Assembly (NCBI GenBank): GCA_011109175.1
Contig: RDEW01000001.1
Span: 40,139 to 104,138 of the forward strand
DNA: 64,000 nt
Source of the DNA: Dicyema japonicum
Lineage: Eukaryota; Dicyemida; Rhombozoa; Dicyemidae
Direction: 5' to 3'
The notes under the pieces were generated by a model. It was not told where the DNA came from. It ran no database searches and saw nothing but the letters and a program-made list of their open reading frames with translations. The position numbers were made by a program, and so were the translations under genes. This document shows, one piece after another, positions 1 through 11,715 of this stretch. Each line of letters opens with the position of its first letter. The stretch's first letter is position 1.

Positions 1-2420
1 ATTTCTTCTCAAGTTGTATAAGGCCGTATTTGCTTTAATCTTCCGTGCAATAATGTCTTCTTTATCTCCAAGCAGGGATCCCAGCTTTTTAACCTTTCGC
101 CAATTCTCCTCCAGAATAGATTCCTTCCTCATCAAAGTTGTCAGCTCTGTCTTGTCTTTGTTGATATTTAGTGACCATTTTTCGAATACTCTTGGTGCCG
201 TCTCGAGTAATCCCAATAGGGCCTCCCCATTTTGCGAGACGAAGTCCACATCATCTGCATAAGCTAGGATGCTAGTTCCCTCCACAATAAAAGGCTTGAG
301 ATCCCGTAGCGCAGATTCAAGATATGCAACAAAGAGGAGAGGAGACAATGGATCTCCTTGTGGAGTCCCAGTATTTGTCGAAAATGGCATGGCTTGAGTA
401 TTTCCAATTTTAACAGTTAGTTGTGTTTAATCATCGAAACTGACGAGGCGTCGAATAGACCCGTGATAGATTCCAATAATTTACAACGGTTAACTGAATC
501 AAACGCTTTCGATATGTCAATCCCAAGGATCCCAAAAGATGTTCTAAATCTTTGAATGGTTGAACATCTCCATTTTAGGCTCCATAAGACGTCTGCCGTT
601 GATCTCCCCTCGCGGAATCCACTATGGTATGGTGAAAGATAGGCTTCCAAATTCTCTCTTACACGTTCGAGAGTGATAATAGCCAGGATCTTCCTGATAA
701 CATTCATTAGGATGATCGGTCTCAAGTTTGTTACTTTTCCTTTCGGCTTATTTGGTTTGGGAACCGGAATCAAATAACCCTCTCCAATGGGTAACAACAC
801 ACATTCTTCAAACATTTTGTTCATGATCAACGCAATGATTTCGTAGAGGTAGTCACCGCCGTGTTTGAATAGTTCAGGACGTAGTCCATCCGGGCCCGCA
901 CTTTTATCAGGTTTCAGCCTTTCACCTCATAAGGTGCAATTTTCATTCCCAGTTCACCGGATCCACAAATGAATGCCGAAATCACATTCTGAGTCGTATT
1001 TAGCCCCGACCTGAAGTGATCAGTAACCAACTCGGCAATCTCAGATGGGTTCATTATTCGTCTTCCATTTTGGTCGTATAATATAGGGGTACTCTTCTTA
1101 TTGTGACATTTAAGTAGCCTAACAGCTTCGTAGTATCCCCAGTTACCCTTTAGCCCTTCCAGGTGCTCTAATTTGTTTAAGGCATCACATCTAGTAGCAT
1201 TCCTCACAGCTTTCTTTATTGACTTATGTATTCTTGCTTTTTCTTTCCTGAGTTCATCTATTGTAAATTTATTCATAGTTTTCTTTTCCTGTATTTGCAG
1301 TCGAATTTGATTGATTAGAGATATCTTGACTTGCACTATTCACATTTATCCAGCTTGGAATCTCCATATACATTTCATCATATGTTTTATGCATCGCCAT
1401 TGATACGTTTTTCCATACGTTTAAACATGATTGGTTCGTGTTAATATTCTCCAATTTGTTGGTTATTCGTTTTCTGTATATCTCCTTAATTTGTGGATCT
1501 GAGAAATTAATAGTCTTATTGTAGGCGTATTTTGTTGGGTGGGTAGTAAATTTGGAGTGTTTGTAATAGCTTACTCGAAATCTCGCAATGACCATCTTAT
1601 GGTCAGTGTCAATGGAAGAACCTCCGTAAGATCTCGCATTTGTCAATAATCTCTTATCTTTGCATCGACATATTATATAATCGATCTGGTTAAAAATATT
1701 GATTATTTCTCCGTTCTTTTTCTTGGTTGTCCCACACCAAGTCGTCATATGTCTTGCAGCGTGAGCGAATGCTGTATTACATAAGAACAAATCGTTTGAC
1801 CGACAGAAGTTTCCTTACAGCGTTCCAGGAAGGTTTCTTTTCCCCCTGCTGAATCTCCCCAAGAACGTTTCGTCGGTATCTGTTCTCCTCCCCACCTTGG
1901 CGTTCATATCACCAGCTATAAATAAAAGTGCGGAGTCGGCCAATTCTAAATATAAATCTGAGTAGAAGTCATCAAATAGAGCCGGATCTTTGTTAATCCA
2001 ACCACTGTGAGGTGCGTATACATTGATAATGGAGACAATGTCAGTGCTTGCTTTGGCATTCATGAACTTCATTGTAGAACTCCGATGCGGTCATTAAACT
2101 GCCCATACTCTCTAAAGATGGGGGAAAAATTCCATTTTGATGGCAAAACCCAGTCCATAGTTCCTGTTGACAGTCGGGAGAAAGATCAATTTGAATTTAT
2201 CACATGTTTCTTCGTGGTTATCTTGGATTTTGATTTCCTGTAGGCAACCGATTGCGACATCGTAATTATGTAGGTCTTGACAGAGGGAGGTCCTTTTCCA
2301 AGAAGAGGTTAGGCCTCGTACGTTGAATGAGAGAAGCGAGAATTTCTCCAAAAGATAAGGTTCGTACTTTTCAGACATGTTAATACTTTATTAGAGCCAC
2401 GTCACCAGCTCAACCAAACC
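1..2420 (-). mobile_element. LINE family A copy 1, 5' end complete, decayed, runs off left edge
   Basis: Non-LTR retrotransposon read on the minus strand. The 5' head, with the motif GGTTGAGCTGGTGACGTGGC, lies at 2394-2418 and recurs at 38285 and 46557. The first ORF starts at about 2378 and encodes an exonuclease-endonuclease-phosphatase (APE-type) endonuclease: FNVRG, then a QEIK catalytic-Glu segment, INVYAPHSG, a GDMNAK segment, and TDHKMV near 1600. Reverse transcriptase follows (LRPIILMNV, GFREGRSTADVLW, GIDISKAFD at about 480-830, then TPQGDPLSPLLF and YADDVDF in 1-414). The reading frame breaks several times: frameshifts near 2110 and 1270-1340 and an in-frame TAA near 1812. It is therefore not coding-competent. 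The clade (RTE-like or CR1-like) was not decided. The 3' end lies outside the window. Confidence 0.92.
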
Positions 2421-3759
2421 TGACTGTATATCCTTGCAAATTCTGATCTTTTCACTTTGATTTAGTTTTCTAAGCATTCACTTTCTAAAATTTATAGAAT
2501 AACTTTAAAATTGATAATTACAATTCCTTACCAGGTTAATTGGTTAACTAACTAACTTACCAGGTTAAATAAGTTTTAAAATTATTGATAATAAATTTGG
2601 TAAAACAGGTTGGAATAAATAAATAATAAATCAAAATTTATAGAAATATATTAATGAATCGTTTATAATAATATAAATTATTCCCAGTAGGGGGTTTATT
2701 TCTTTAAAAATCATCGTATTTTATAGAGATGGCGAAAATATTTCCCCAAAAGCAAGGTTTTCCCCAAAAAGAGGGTTTCCCCGCTACTTAAGTTTCCCCA
2801 ATTCTGGGTCGCACTGTATTTCTACCAGCCTCCCCAGTCAAATAACTAACACAAATTAGTGACACTAATAATACTTCCTTACCTTCAGCTTTAAATTTAG
2901 AAATTGACGTGCTCTTATTGTCTTTGTGTACACAGCAATGACGTGGGATTTTCTAAAAGTGGCAGATTGGAATCTAGCTGATTCGGGATGATTAATGTTT
3001 TTTCGGCATGTGTGAAGCATCTAAATTTAGGCCAATCTTACCTTTCGCCAAGGTTAATGAGCTACTCCAAATGATTTCAGAGTTCCGTCTATGGTTTGGA
3101 AAAAAATTAAAAATTACTAATGCACTAAAAACCAGAATTTTCGGTTTTTCGAATTTTTTTGAATATTTAAATCTTTATTTTTATATATTTTTTCTAATAT
3201 TTGAAATCTCGGAATTATATTTTAGTATTTTTAATTCCCATTAATTTAATAATTTCTGGAGAGATTGCTTATCGATCGGTCTTGCGAATCCCATTACTGT
3301 TGTGCGTGGAAGTCAGAGCGAATGCGAAGTAGAGGTTCATGTGGTTAGGAAGTTCGCCAGGCTGTAATCTGAAGTTTATGATAGCTTCCCTTTTCAAATT
3401 GGATCTGCGAAACACTTTCAACTCAGTTAGAAAGATGTCATCTTGACGTTAGCTTAAAAAGAACGCCAAAATATTCTTTTGTCAACCAATCATATTCGAG
3501 TCTTCCTTGACAGATTGATCCTGGACAGGTGTGTTGGACTTTTAATGCTCAAAACTGTCTTCTGCTTTCCAAAATGCTTTTCAACTTCCTAAGTTAACTT
3601 TGATATGATGAAGAGGATCTCCTATTTTCCTTAATGCTGAAATTAAGTCAACACTCGAAGCGACTATGGACGTAATTATTAATGTTCTGGAGGGCGGTGC
3701 TAATTAGAAAGCGTATTCGAGACGTGCCTTTAAAAAAAGAGGAAATAACTTGAGAGCAC
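2421..3759. other. AT-rich intergenic stretch with one pogo-like transposon end
   Basis: No gene recognised. At 2690-2822 there is a run rich in TTTCCCC and AGGG/GGGG motifs ending in GGGTCGCACTGTA. Its complement, TACAGTGCGACCC, resembles the CAGTCGAACCCC end of the pogo-like element at 20511. I found no matching left end, so this is probably a solo end or a remnant. Confidence 0.35.
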
Positions 3760-4160
3760 TGGGAGATGAGAAGAATTACATTCCTCAAAACGTCTAGCTG
3801 CCATTCAGCAGATGTCTGGCTGAACGCCTATCTTTGTGCTGAGATTGGCAACCTGCTGCATGATGAGCGATAATAGCAGCCTCGCTACATCTTAGTATGT
3901 GCGGAGCGAAAATGTCGTTGTGGACGTTTGATCGATCCATACGGCTACCATCCACTGTCGTGTAGGTTGAACACTGACCGAATTCCAAGGCATGCCTATC
4001 TCAACGTGACGTTGAAAAAGCCACATTCTTCTGCTGGTTACCACTGTATTTTGGAGACGATTGGTCTCATCAGAGACGATGACAAACGCCTCTACGGGTT
4101 GACATCATTTCCTTCGATAATGGTCGGAACATGGTTTGGCTTCAACAAGACATAAGTTGT
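3760..4160 (+). mobile_element. RLE-type retrotransposon family 1, C-terminal fragment
   Basis: The frame at 3928-4155 reads DPYGYHPLSCR, RIPRHAYLN, a Leu-Glu segment, GLIRDDDKR and GLTSFP. This is the region upstream of and including the PD-(D/E)xK-like nuclease of restriction-like-endonuclease retrotransposons. The same block is better preserved at 55373-56280 (minus). Upstream, 3860-3930 is recognisable only after a frame change. The copy is truncated at both ends and degenerate: the expected arginine-proline-aspartate (KRPDG) is replaced by KRLYG. Confidence 0.7.
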
Positions 4161-4164
4161 AAAG

Positions 4165-5795
4165 TACAAGATTATCTAAGAGATCGAGTTCCACAGTTTT
4201 GGAAACATTTCTTTAATCCTTAATTCTGCCAAACCAAATGAGTTCACTGCATTTTCCTATGATGACGAGCGAATACGTGAATTTAATTTTAAACCTCAGT
4301 ATGATATATAGACGTATGTACGTTTCATCCGCATCAATGCAAAATTTCTTGAATAGTCGGTCATATTTACTGTTCGATTTTTTTTATTTATAGTTTTTTC
4401 TCAAATATTTAAGTTCACTAAACAATCTTGGAAACAAATTATGTCGATAAAGAACACTGTGCACACAAATTATTCATGGGCATGATTTTTAAAAATACTG
4501 TAAAGCCTTTGAATTTTCTTTTTAAACTTGGTTCCTCAAACCGGGGTCATAGTGTGTATCAATACCATCTAATTTAACTGTCTACACATTGAATATCTTA
4601 AGGATGAAGAATTGGCAAGGTTGTGCGTGGTCGGACACGTAATGCCTAATAGGCAGTCAATTGAGAAACAAGATTCTATCACCAAGTTTGCAGGGGCTGC
4701 TGGGTTGAGTCTCTTGATATGTCCAAATAGACGCCAGCGGCCTTAGTGACATCAATACTTAATTAATTCACAATATTAGCTGGTCTATTTTTGTAAAACA
4801 TGCATGTTGCTTAGACTTCAATTCCTTGAGTGTTTATACACGCAGTAGGCCCTCTTATTTATTACAATAGTTAGGTTTATAATATCTTTTTGTGTTGTAC
4901 TCTTTCGGTGTGAGAATACTGTTCTGTCAAACTAAGCAATGTATCTTTGCAATAACCATTATTCAAAATTACTGCAGTTCACAGTTTTCTTGAAATACCC
5001 GTTTTTCCTCTCAGATGAAGATACCATTATAAATGAGGTCAGTTTGCCCAATGCTTTATAAAGAAAATATAACCGACACGTTTACACAAAATACAATTTA
5101 TTATTTGTTTAAATTTGTCAAAAATGATTGTCAATTTCAATATCATGCTATGTACGTAAGGGCTCTGTTCCGCTAAACATGTGGAAGCACGCACCCTGTA
5201 GGAGAGTATCGTTGTTCTGGTATATAAGGACGAGCGTAAAGTTTAAGCGTTTTCTATTAGTGTTGATCAAAGTAGTAAGAGAGAAAATGAGGAAAACTTC
5301 CTGAAAAAAGATGCTATCTTTGACTCGAATGTAGCAGTACGCAATGAACCATAAAAGGGGTCTGTCGCTGAATCAGAGTCTAATCTATGACACGAGTTGC
5401 GGTAACAAGTTTCAAAATAATACCCCCTTTACTTTCTTTGCTAGTAAAGTTTGTTAAGCTAAAAGTTAAGAGCATGATCGTATTCTGACGACGAAGAACA
5501 CTCATAAGCGGGGCCTGTCGATTTGACGCCATTGACAGAAATCCACTGCTTTTCTCTGATAGTCTTTTTTAATCCCTTCAACCAATTTCGTCGACGTTAG
5601 CCATAATTTTCAAATACTAACAACCGTCAAAGTAGTCAGTCTCAAATAACATAATTCTTGAAGCTTCCACGCTTGAACAATTCTCATTGACTTAATTTTG
5701 AAGATAACAAATAGTTTTTGTGTTTGGTACGAAATGCAGCTACAGACATGGTTTTCAGATAAATTTAAATCAAGCTCTCAATTCTCACTAACTTT
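4165..5795. other. Stretch without recognisable genes
   Basis: No coding homology seen on either strand. The right part (about 5100-5795) adjoins the 3' side of the 28S rRNA fragment. It could be a diverged continuation of that gene, but I could not align it by eye. Confidence 0.3.
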
Positions 5796-7060
5796 TTAGA
5801 TTTCCTCAAAGTTCCCATTTGAGTAATTGCTACTACCACCAAGATCTGCACTAGAGAGCAGCTCCACCAGTACTCACATACATGACTTCTGCACTACCTC
5901 CACGCTCTCCTACTCGTTGTGGCCTATCTTTAGCAAGTTAAACTTACATTGCCACAACGGCCCGGTATAGTCAGACGCTACAGCGCCATCCATTTTCAAG
6001 GCCAGTTAATTCGACTGGTTAGTAATTACACACTAGAGGCTTCCAACTACTAAGGTCACCTTCCTGTTGTCATAATCAAGTGACACTTTTTATGGTATCC
6101 TGTGTGCGTATAGTCAAGCACCTTAACCAGACGTTTGGTTCATCCCACAGAATCAGTCATGATTACCATAATTTGCCCAATTGGCACCCTTATTTTACGT
6201 ATGACTACACTCAAGTTAGTCACACTTCTCACACGTTTAAAGTTTGAGAATAGTTTGCACCCATATAAGCACAAATCCTCAAATCATTCGCTTTAACATA
6301 TGAAACTAGTCTCGAGCGCCAGCTATCCTGAGATAAATTTCGGAGAGAACCAGCTACTAAATGGCTCGATTAGTATTTCGCCCCTATACCCAGCTTCGAC
6401 AATCGATTTGTACGTCAGAACCGCGATAGACCTCCACCAGTGTTTCTACAGGCTTCACCTTAACCAGGTATAGTTCGCCATATTTCGGGTCTTAACGCAT
6501 TAGCTAACACTCCCTACTAAACCGTAGTTACAACTAGGTTCGTATGTTGCCGAATATATCGTCACATCCAGTTACTTTCATTACACCCCATGGAATAACT
6601 CAATTAGACTTGCTAAAACGGTAATCTCCTTGGTCCGTGTTGCAAGACGGGTCGGATAAAACACCCTTGCAATCAAGCAAATGCCAATCCTCAGTGCTTA
6701 CAAGTTGGTTATAAAATGCAGTTATTAAATAGAAAGCAACTAATGTTACTACCCATCAAACACACAGGCAAACATAACCAACTAAAACACTCATTACAGC
6801 TGTTAATTGAACTAGAGTATCGAACAACATCAGGACTCTATCCGCTTCCTACTAAACGGTTTCACGCACTTTTAACCCTTTTCTCAAAGTTCTTTTCTAC
6901 TTTTCCTCACGGTACTTCTCCGTTATCGAACTCGTGCATTTATTTAGTTTAGGTGAAGCTTTGCACCCACTTTGGCTTGCACTCACAAGCAAGCTGACTC
7001 TAACGACACTCGCAAATGAATATACCAGGCTACTACAGGCCTATGGGATACCTGTATAAA
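5796..7060 (-). rRNA. 28S (large-subunit) rRNA, 5'-half fragment, minus strand
   Basis: The plus strand reads as the complement of eukaryotic 28S rRNA. In the rRNA sense, from high to low coordinates, it contains AAGTACCGTGAGG with AAAGAACTTTGA (about 6870-6915) and GTGAAACCG (about 6860). Further on come GTAGCTGGTTCTCTCCGAAA and GGATAGCTGG (about 6325-6360), AAAGCGAATGATT, GGGATGAACC, GAAAATGGATGGCGC (about 5985), CCGGGCC, and TGCAGATCTTGGTGGTAGTA (about 5835-5860). The order is collinear with real 28S over roughly 1.2 kb. The conserved 5' start (the GCTGAATTTAAGCATAT region) and everything beyond the AACTTTGA block at about 5805 were not found. No 18S or 5.8S is visible. It is either a truncated rDNA insertion or a highly diverged 28S gene. 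Ends are approximate. Confidence 0.85.
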
Positions 7061-7589
7061 ACTCTAAAACTCATTTTGTTCAATTGTAAGCCGTTTTTAA
7101 GAAATTGTTATTTATTAATGAGTTCTAGCTGGAAGTTCCATCTTAGGAGACTTTACCTTACTAAGATTGACTTAATTAGCAGTATCCGTAATTAATGAAC
7201 ACTCAGATAATGTCCCGCTATTCTTGAAAATACAACAGAGTTGAGAACACGTACTTGCCGAAATCGGTTTAGCCCGCTATACTTGATCTTCAATAACTGC
7301 CATAATATCAGTCTTTTATACTTGAATTCTTTAAGCATCTACGCAGGAGATGGACCAACGCAACATCTCTTCCATCTAAAATATCTTTCTTATTTGGGCA
7401 TTCTACTCCACATATAGATGATCCAAAGAGCTAGTAAACAACACGGCTTTCTCTACAGTATTAAATAACATGAATAATTCTATTTGTCAAAGCATCTGAC
7501 ATTCTGAAAATCCAATTTGTCCTCGATCTACCAATGTAGGCCATCAACAAACAAAATTACGATTATTATTTATTTATTTAATAACCCCG

Positions 7590-8010
7590 AAAAGGGAACA
7601 CCAAGAAAGAAGGAGTAATCCAACTAATTAAGTGATCCCGGTACGCCTCAACAGGATCGAGAGGTTTTTCCTGTGTTCCTCCAGAGTACCCACGGCTTTC
7701 CTGAATAAACGACGATCATCTTTCATTAGGGTTTGAAGAGGAGTGGGGTTTTTCCCCAAATTTCGTGTATTTGAAGCCTTTAGCCCTGAATGGAAAAAAC
7801 GACTTGTTTCTTGGCCACACAGACAGATGAAGCCGGAGCCATTATTTTTGATTGCGGCGTGGTCAAGCATTGGAGAAAAGATCGGGGGTAGATTCGTTTG
7901 ACGTGCTAGTTTTCCAATTAGGGTATTGATCTTGAGTGAATTTGATATCGAAGCTCCATAGGCCCATGAGGCACAAGCGTACTCAATCGTCGGTTTTAGG
8001 ATTATTATTT
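7590..8010 (-). mobile_element. LINE 3' end (C-terminal RT-downstream region), 5'-truncated
   Basis: On the minus strand about 8010-7870 reads TIEYACASWAYG, like the YASPSWAPS block of LINE B. It continues in the ORF at 7870-7628, ending RRTGIT. This is followed by the 3' tail GGGATCACTTAATTAGTTGG, shared with several elements in this window. The plus-strand end is a (TTTA)-rich run near 7570. It is a short remnant with no catalytic domain. Confidence 0.65.
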
Positions 8011-8124
8011 ACCTGAAACAAAAATCAAACTACCACGTGAGTGCAAAATGCTTAGTTTCAAAGAAATATATAAATTTAATATTAATTATTCTAGAATCGA
8101 TTTTTAATTTGATTTGCATTTAAT

Positions 8125-8420
8125 TTATAAGTTCAGGTCAGGTCATAATTCCAAACAAGCAGAGGATCAGAAGAAAAGGAAGTACCGAAGCATTTCGGAG
8201 GATTACTTGTTTCTCCCATTTTTTGTTGAGAGGTCAGAAATCCTTGTCCCACAAGCGAACAATGAAGTCCCTCTGATCGGGTCAATGATCCATAGGGTCA
8301 CCAAGGATCCAAATAAGACTGGATAAATTTGAGAGCGTATCTCGATAGCCATTATCAGAGGATACAGCCTAGCCATTAAAGCTCTCTAAATTAAGTGCTC
8401 TTTTGATTCTTTAATATTTG
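8125..8420 (+). repeat. Interspersed repeat R1, copy 1
   Basis: About 290 bp closely matching 18030-18320 in the same orientation. Shared blocks include GAGGATCAG, CATTTCGGAGGAT versus AATTTCGGAGGAT, GGTCACCAA, CATATCTCGATAGC-type text and a TAAGTGCTCTTTT-type end. The 70-codon ORF in copy 1 is broken in copy 2, so coding is doubtful. The family is unknown. Confidence 0.7.
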
Positions 8421-8713
8421 ATTATTTAAAGTTTCAATTGATTTATTTTAAAGTCGTGAGACACTAAATATCACATGGGATCTTAGTTGGCCTTTAGCCC
8501 CGGCAAAACAGGAGACCACGTTACTTAGTCAGGCTACTTAGTCACTTTAGTTTGGGCATCAGCACTGGCTACGCACTTAAGTATTGTCAACACGCTGGTT
8601 GATTGCTGTAGGACTGTGACAAGTTTGGAAGATATTCTAATTCCCAAAGCTATGCCTTTCCGTAGATTTATTATGAATACATAATTTTAAAAAATACTTT
8701 AGACTATTTTGCC

Positions 8714-9719
8714 ATGGCAGATATGCAGAAAACTGCAGTTCTTTCAGCTCGGATCAGAATAATCCTCGCATCTGCGTTTCTTGTGATCATTTTTTATTTA
8801 GTCACGGTATTCCCCCAATATTATTTCTAGTAAATTTTGAAGGTTGTCACCCCTTGGTGACCTGTTCTGTAACATTTGACTTTATTTTAATAAATAACAG
8901 TAAAATCCCGCCTAATCTGTTGCCTTTTTGCCGATTCATGGCACTGCTATACAGACATGACCAACTATTGGAGAGGATCTCCAGATTTGGGTGGACGAGT
9001 GAAATGATGATTCGAAGTTTCGAGGTAAAGTACAATTTTGGATTCTAGAATGTTCCAAATTCCCTCCCATCTACGATATCATCCGAAGAGGAGAAACTGA
9101 TTTTGGAGAAGATTGAGTCCATCAACTTAGCTAACTACGTCGAGAACATTCAAAATAATTGCCACAACCAAACAATCTTGAATATTCAGAATTTCAGAAA
9201 TATTTTACTGAGTCTGACTTGCCAATTTTACAATTTGTTAACTTGGATGTTCAAAACAAAAATTTTATCATTTTGGACCAAAACCTGTCCAATTTAAGAA
9301 GTTTTCTGCCAAACAGCGTGGAACCTCAGAAATTTCCCAATTCTGTTCCGGAAAACAACAATTTTCAGATTCAGACCCAAAATATGTCCAATAACACTGC
9401 ATATTCAGCAGATTTGGTTCAAATGGAAAAAATAAGCAAAAATTACTATGGCGGAATCATCGAAGAGTCCGGAAAGAAGAGAATTGTCTGCAAATGTTGT
9501 GAAAAGACATTCTGTGATAGAGGAGCCTTAAAAATCCACGTGAGTGCGATTCATCTGCATGAAAATCATTTTTGTACAGTTCCTGGATGCAACATGAGTT
9601 TCTCTTCCAGAAGAAGTCGAAATCGCCACAGTTCTAACCCAAACCCTAGATTGCACAATTCTTCCCGATATTCTCGCCAAAGAACCCAAAACAAACTAAA
9701 ATTGGATGATAATTTATAA
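8714..9719 (+). CDS. bnc: Basonuclin-like C2H2 zinc-finger protein
   Basis: Predicted nuclear DNA-binding transcription factor of the basonuclin family. Exons 8714-8806, 8831-9024 and 9049-9719; introns 8807-8830 and 9025-9048, each 24 nt, GT...AG. Exon 1 gives a cysteine pattern (NCSSF...ICVSCDHF) matching the start of vertebrate basonuclin-2. Exon 2 has [11 protein letters not shown], matching its LHGLGWTLRDY helix, and exon 3 an SSEEEKLIL segment. The C2H2 pair follows ([17 protein letters not shown], then [19 protein letters not shown] and NPNPRLH), the basonuclin signature. Only one finger pair is present, where vertebrate BNC has three. The frame closes only if one base is missing at two short runs, the AAAA at 8729-8732 and the TT at 9159-9160. 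I read these as assembly errors, but a decayed gene cannot be excluded. About 285 aa. Confidence 0.85.
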
Positions 9720-9811
9720 CTAATTTTTCATTTAAATGAATAAGCCCATCGTTAAACCATAACATTTTATTTAATATTTCTGACGGAGATTGTTAGCTGG
9801 TTGTGCGATTC

Positions 9812-10275
9812 ACAAACATGCAGAGTCTTTGACTTCCAGTATGTCTGGTTTGAAGACGATGGGTTTCCCGATTGACTTACGATGTCCCCATTTGGGAATT
9901 ACAAAGAGTAAGAGACCCGATTGACTGGCAGTGTCCCCATTAAAGAATGGCAGAATGTAGGTGGTCGTGATGGGATAAAATCCACTGGAAACTAAAAATG
10001 GTATTATTAGAACTTCCACGAAAGTCATTTATTGACATCGAATTTGGAAGTCAATTTCTTCCACATTTCTATTATCTACGGTTCTTATTGTGTCCAGGAC
10101 GTCAGCGGATTTTAATTCTCACTTTACAATTATATATCCTTTTGTAAAACGAATCTCAAAGTTATCCTAGACTTTCCACAAAAACGGCGAAAGAGTAGTC
10201 TTCCATTGCTCCGTTAGGTCAACTCCATCTTCAGGATGTGCCAGCGATATTCTATCATCTTACATCCCCATTTCT
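9812..10275 (-). pseudogene. Coding-like stretch of unknown family, one frame with three stops
   Basis: Read on the minus strand, one frame stays protein-like from HPEDGVDLTEQWK (about 10260) to ILEVKDSACL and a final stop at 9810-9812. It is interrupted by in-frame TAG after PFLWKV, TGA after YIIVK and TAA after FQIRCQ. Each stop is one C-to-T change away from Gln or Arg. No frameshift is needed. I do not recognise the protein. It converges tail-to-tail with the basonuclin-like gene, about 95 bp apart. The stops could alternatively mark tiny introns, but no GT...AG pair fits well. Upstream exons were not found. Confidence 0.45.
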
Positions 10276-10279
10276 TGTA

Positions 10280-11714
10280 GATTCTTTTGTATGAGATCCT
10301 GATGAGAGAACCGATCATCAAGTTAATCACTTATTAACATAAATTAAAAATGTGCTTAATTACTCTTAAATTCGTGTATTAGTAATTCATCCTGACAAGT
10401 TTATAATCTAACACCATATAATTGATTGATCGGATAACAGTGTCATTTTGGAGTTTGACTGGGAGTAAATTGGCTAAGCGATAAAGGCAATGTCCAAAAT
10501 GAGCTCGGGAGGACCAGAGGGACAGTAAAACTCATGTTATTAGAATGTCAAGTATGTATTAAAATCGCGATAATTTTACCTATCGAGCATTTTCGTTAAA
10601 GCTTCAGGTTAAGGTGGCAGATACGTTGGCCAATAAAAAATCAGTCTGTAACGCTCAGGTGTATATAGCGACTTGCATTTTAAATGCATCTGATAGGTCT
10701 TCCTTATTACCACAGAGTCCTCCTACTATGAGTAGCTTCAAGGTGTCATTGAAATAAATAATTAAATATTATTTTTGTTTAATAATTTTTCCTGTTCACT
10801 CAGTCACATGTGCTTCTCATGACACATCGAAAATTCTCTGGTAAAATGTGAGGTTAACCTACTTAAAAGCATTTCAGAGATATGGAAGATCTCATCACCC
10901 TATCGAAGAAAAATGTAAATACAGTTCATCGAGGCATGTAATTCTTACTTGTGAGCTTAGTGAGATCCATTCATCTTATTGACAAATGTCGAGAAAATAA
11001 CGACAAAAGGACGCACATAGTAAATGAGTAGTCGATCATTGGAGAGAACCACTGTTTTTACTAGGGACCGAAGCGTTTCGATTCAAGATAGAGAACTGAA
11101 AGTAAAAATGATCGAGGTAGTATTTTCATGATAGTTATATGAACATCGATTTCGGATGCGATTTACTATGCAGTCTCCTAAAAAGTAGAATTTACGGAAT
11201 TTCGAGACTTGAGCTCGACAAAGTTGTTAAAAAGTGTTTCCACTGTCAGTCGAAAAAGCTAATGGCTACTAAGCCTGCGATTAAACCTATCCTTGCCGGA
11301 AAACCTTGAGATGCTGAAAAAACGAAATTAATTAATAAGTAACTAAATGAATGAATTCTTTCCATATTATGTAAGATGTTATTATAGAGTTTTTTTTTTT
11401 TTCTAAGTTGAGTGCCAAAAATAAAAAAATTGTCTTGTGTTTATTCCATTGATTTATTTTAATAAAAATAATCAAATGGAAAAATAATTTTTCTATATAA
11501 TTAAATAAATTTCTGAATTTTAGATTTAAACTAAATTAGGGAATAATTTTCACTTACTTATTGAAAAAGAACCTTAAAGTATTAGTTTAGTTATTCAGTT
11601 AGTAAAAAAGCACTTCCACATTTTCCATAAACATATGAATACGTGGCTTTCGCTTTACATTATTCCATACTATTTTTTCAGCTAGTTTTAAGTATCCATC
11701 ATCTGCGCCTTAAC
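10280..11714. other. AT-rich stretch without recognisable genes
   Basis: Only short ORFs, none with recognisable similarity. A poly-T run is at about 11390-11402. No repeats shared with the rest of the window were noticed. Confidence 0.4.
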
Positions 11715-11715
11715 A

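Noticed and set aside
6716-6952. 78-codon plus ORF in the 28S region
   Set aside because: It lies inside sequence that is the complement of conserved 28S rRNA, so it is a chance frame.
5796-7060. R2-type retrotransposon insertion in 28S
   Set aside because: The classical R2 target region of 28S is not present in the recognisable fragment, and no element ORF adjoins it.
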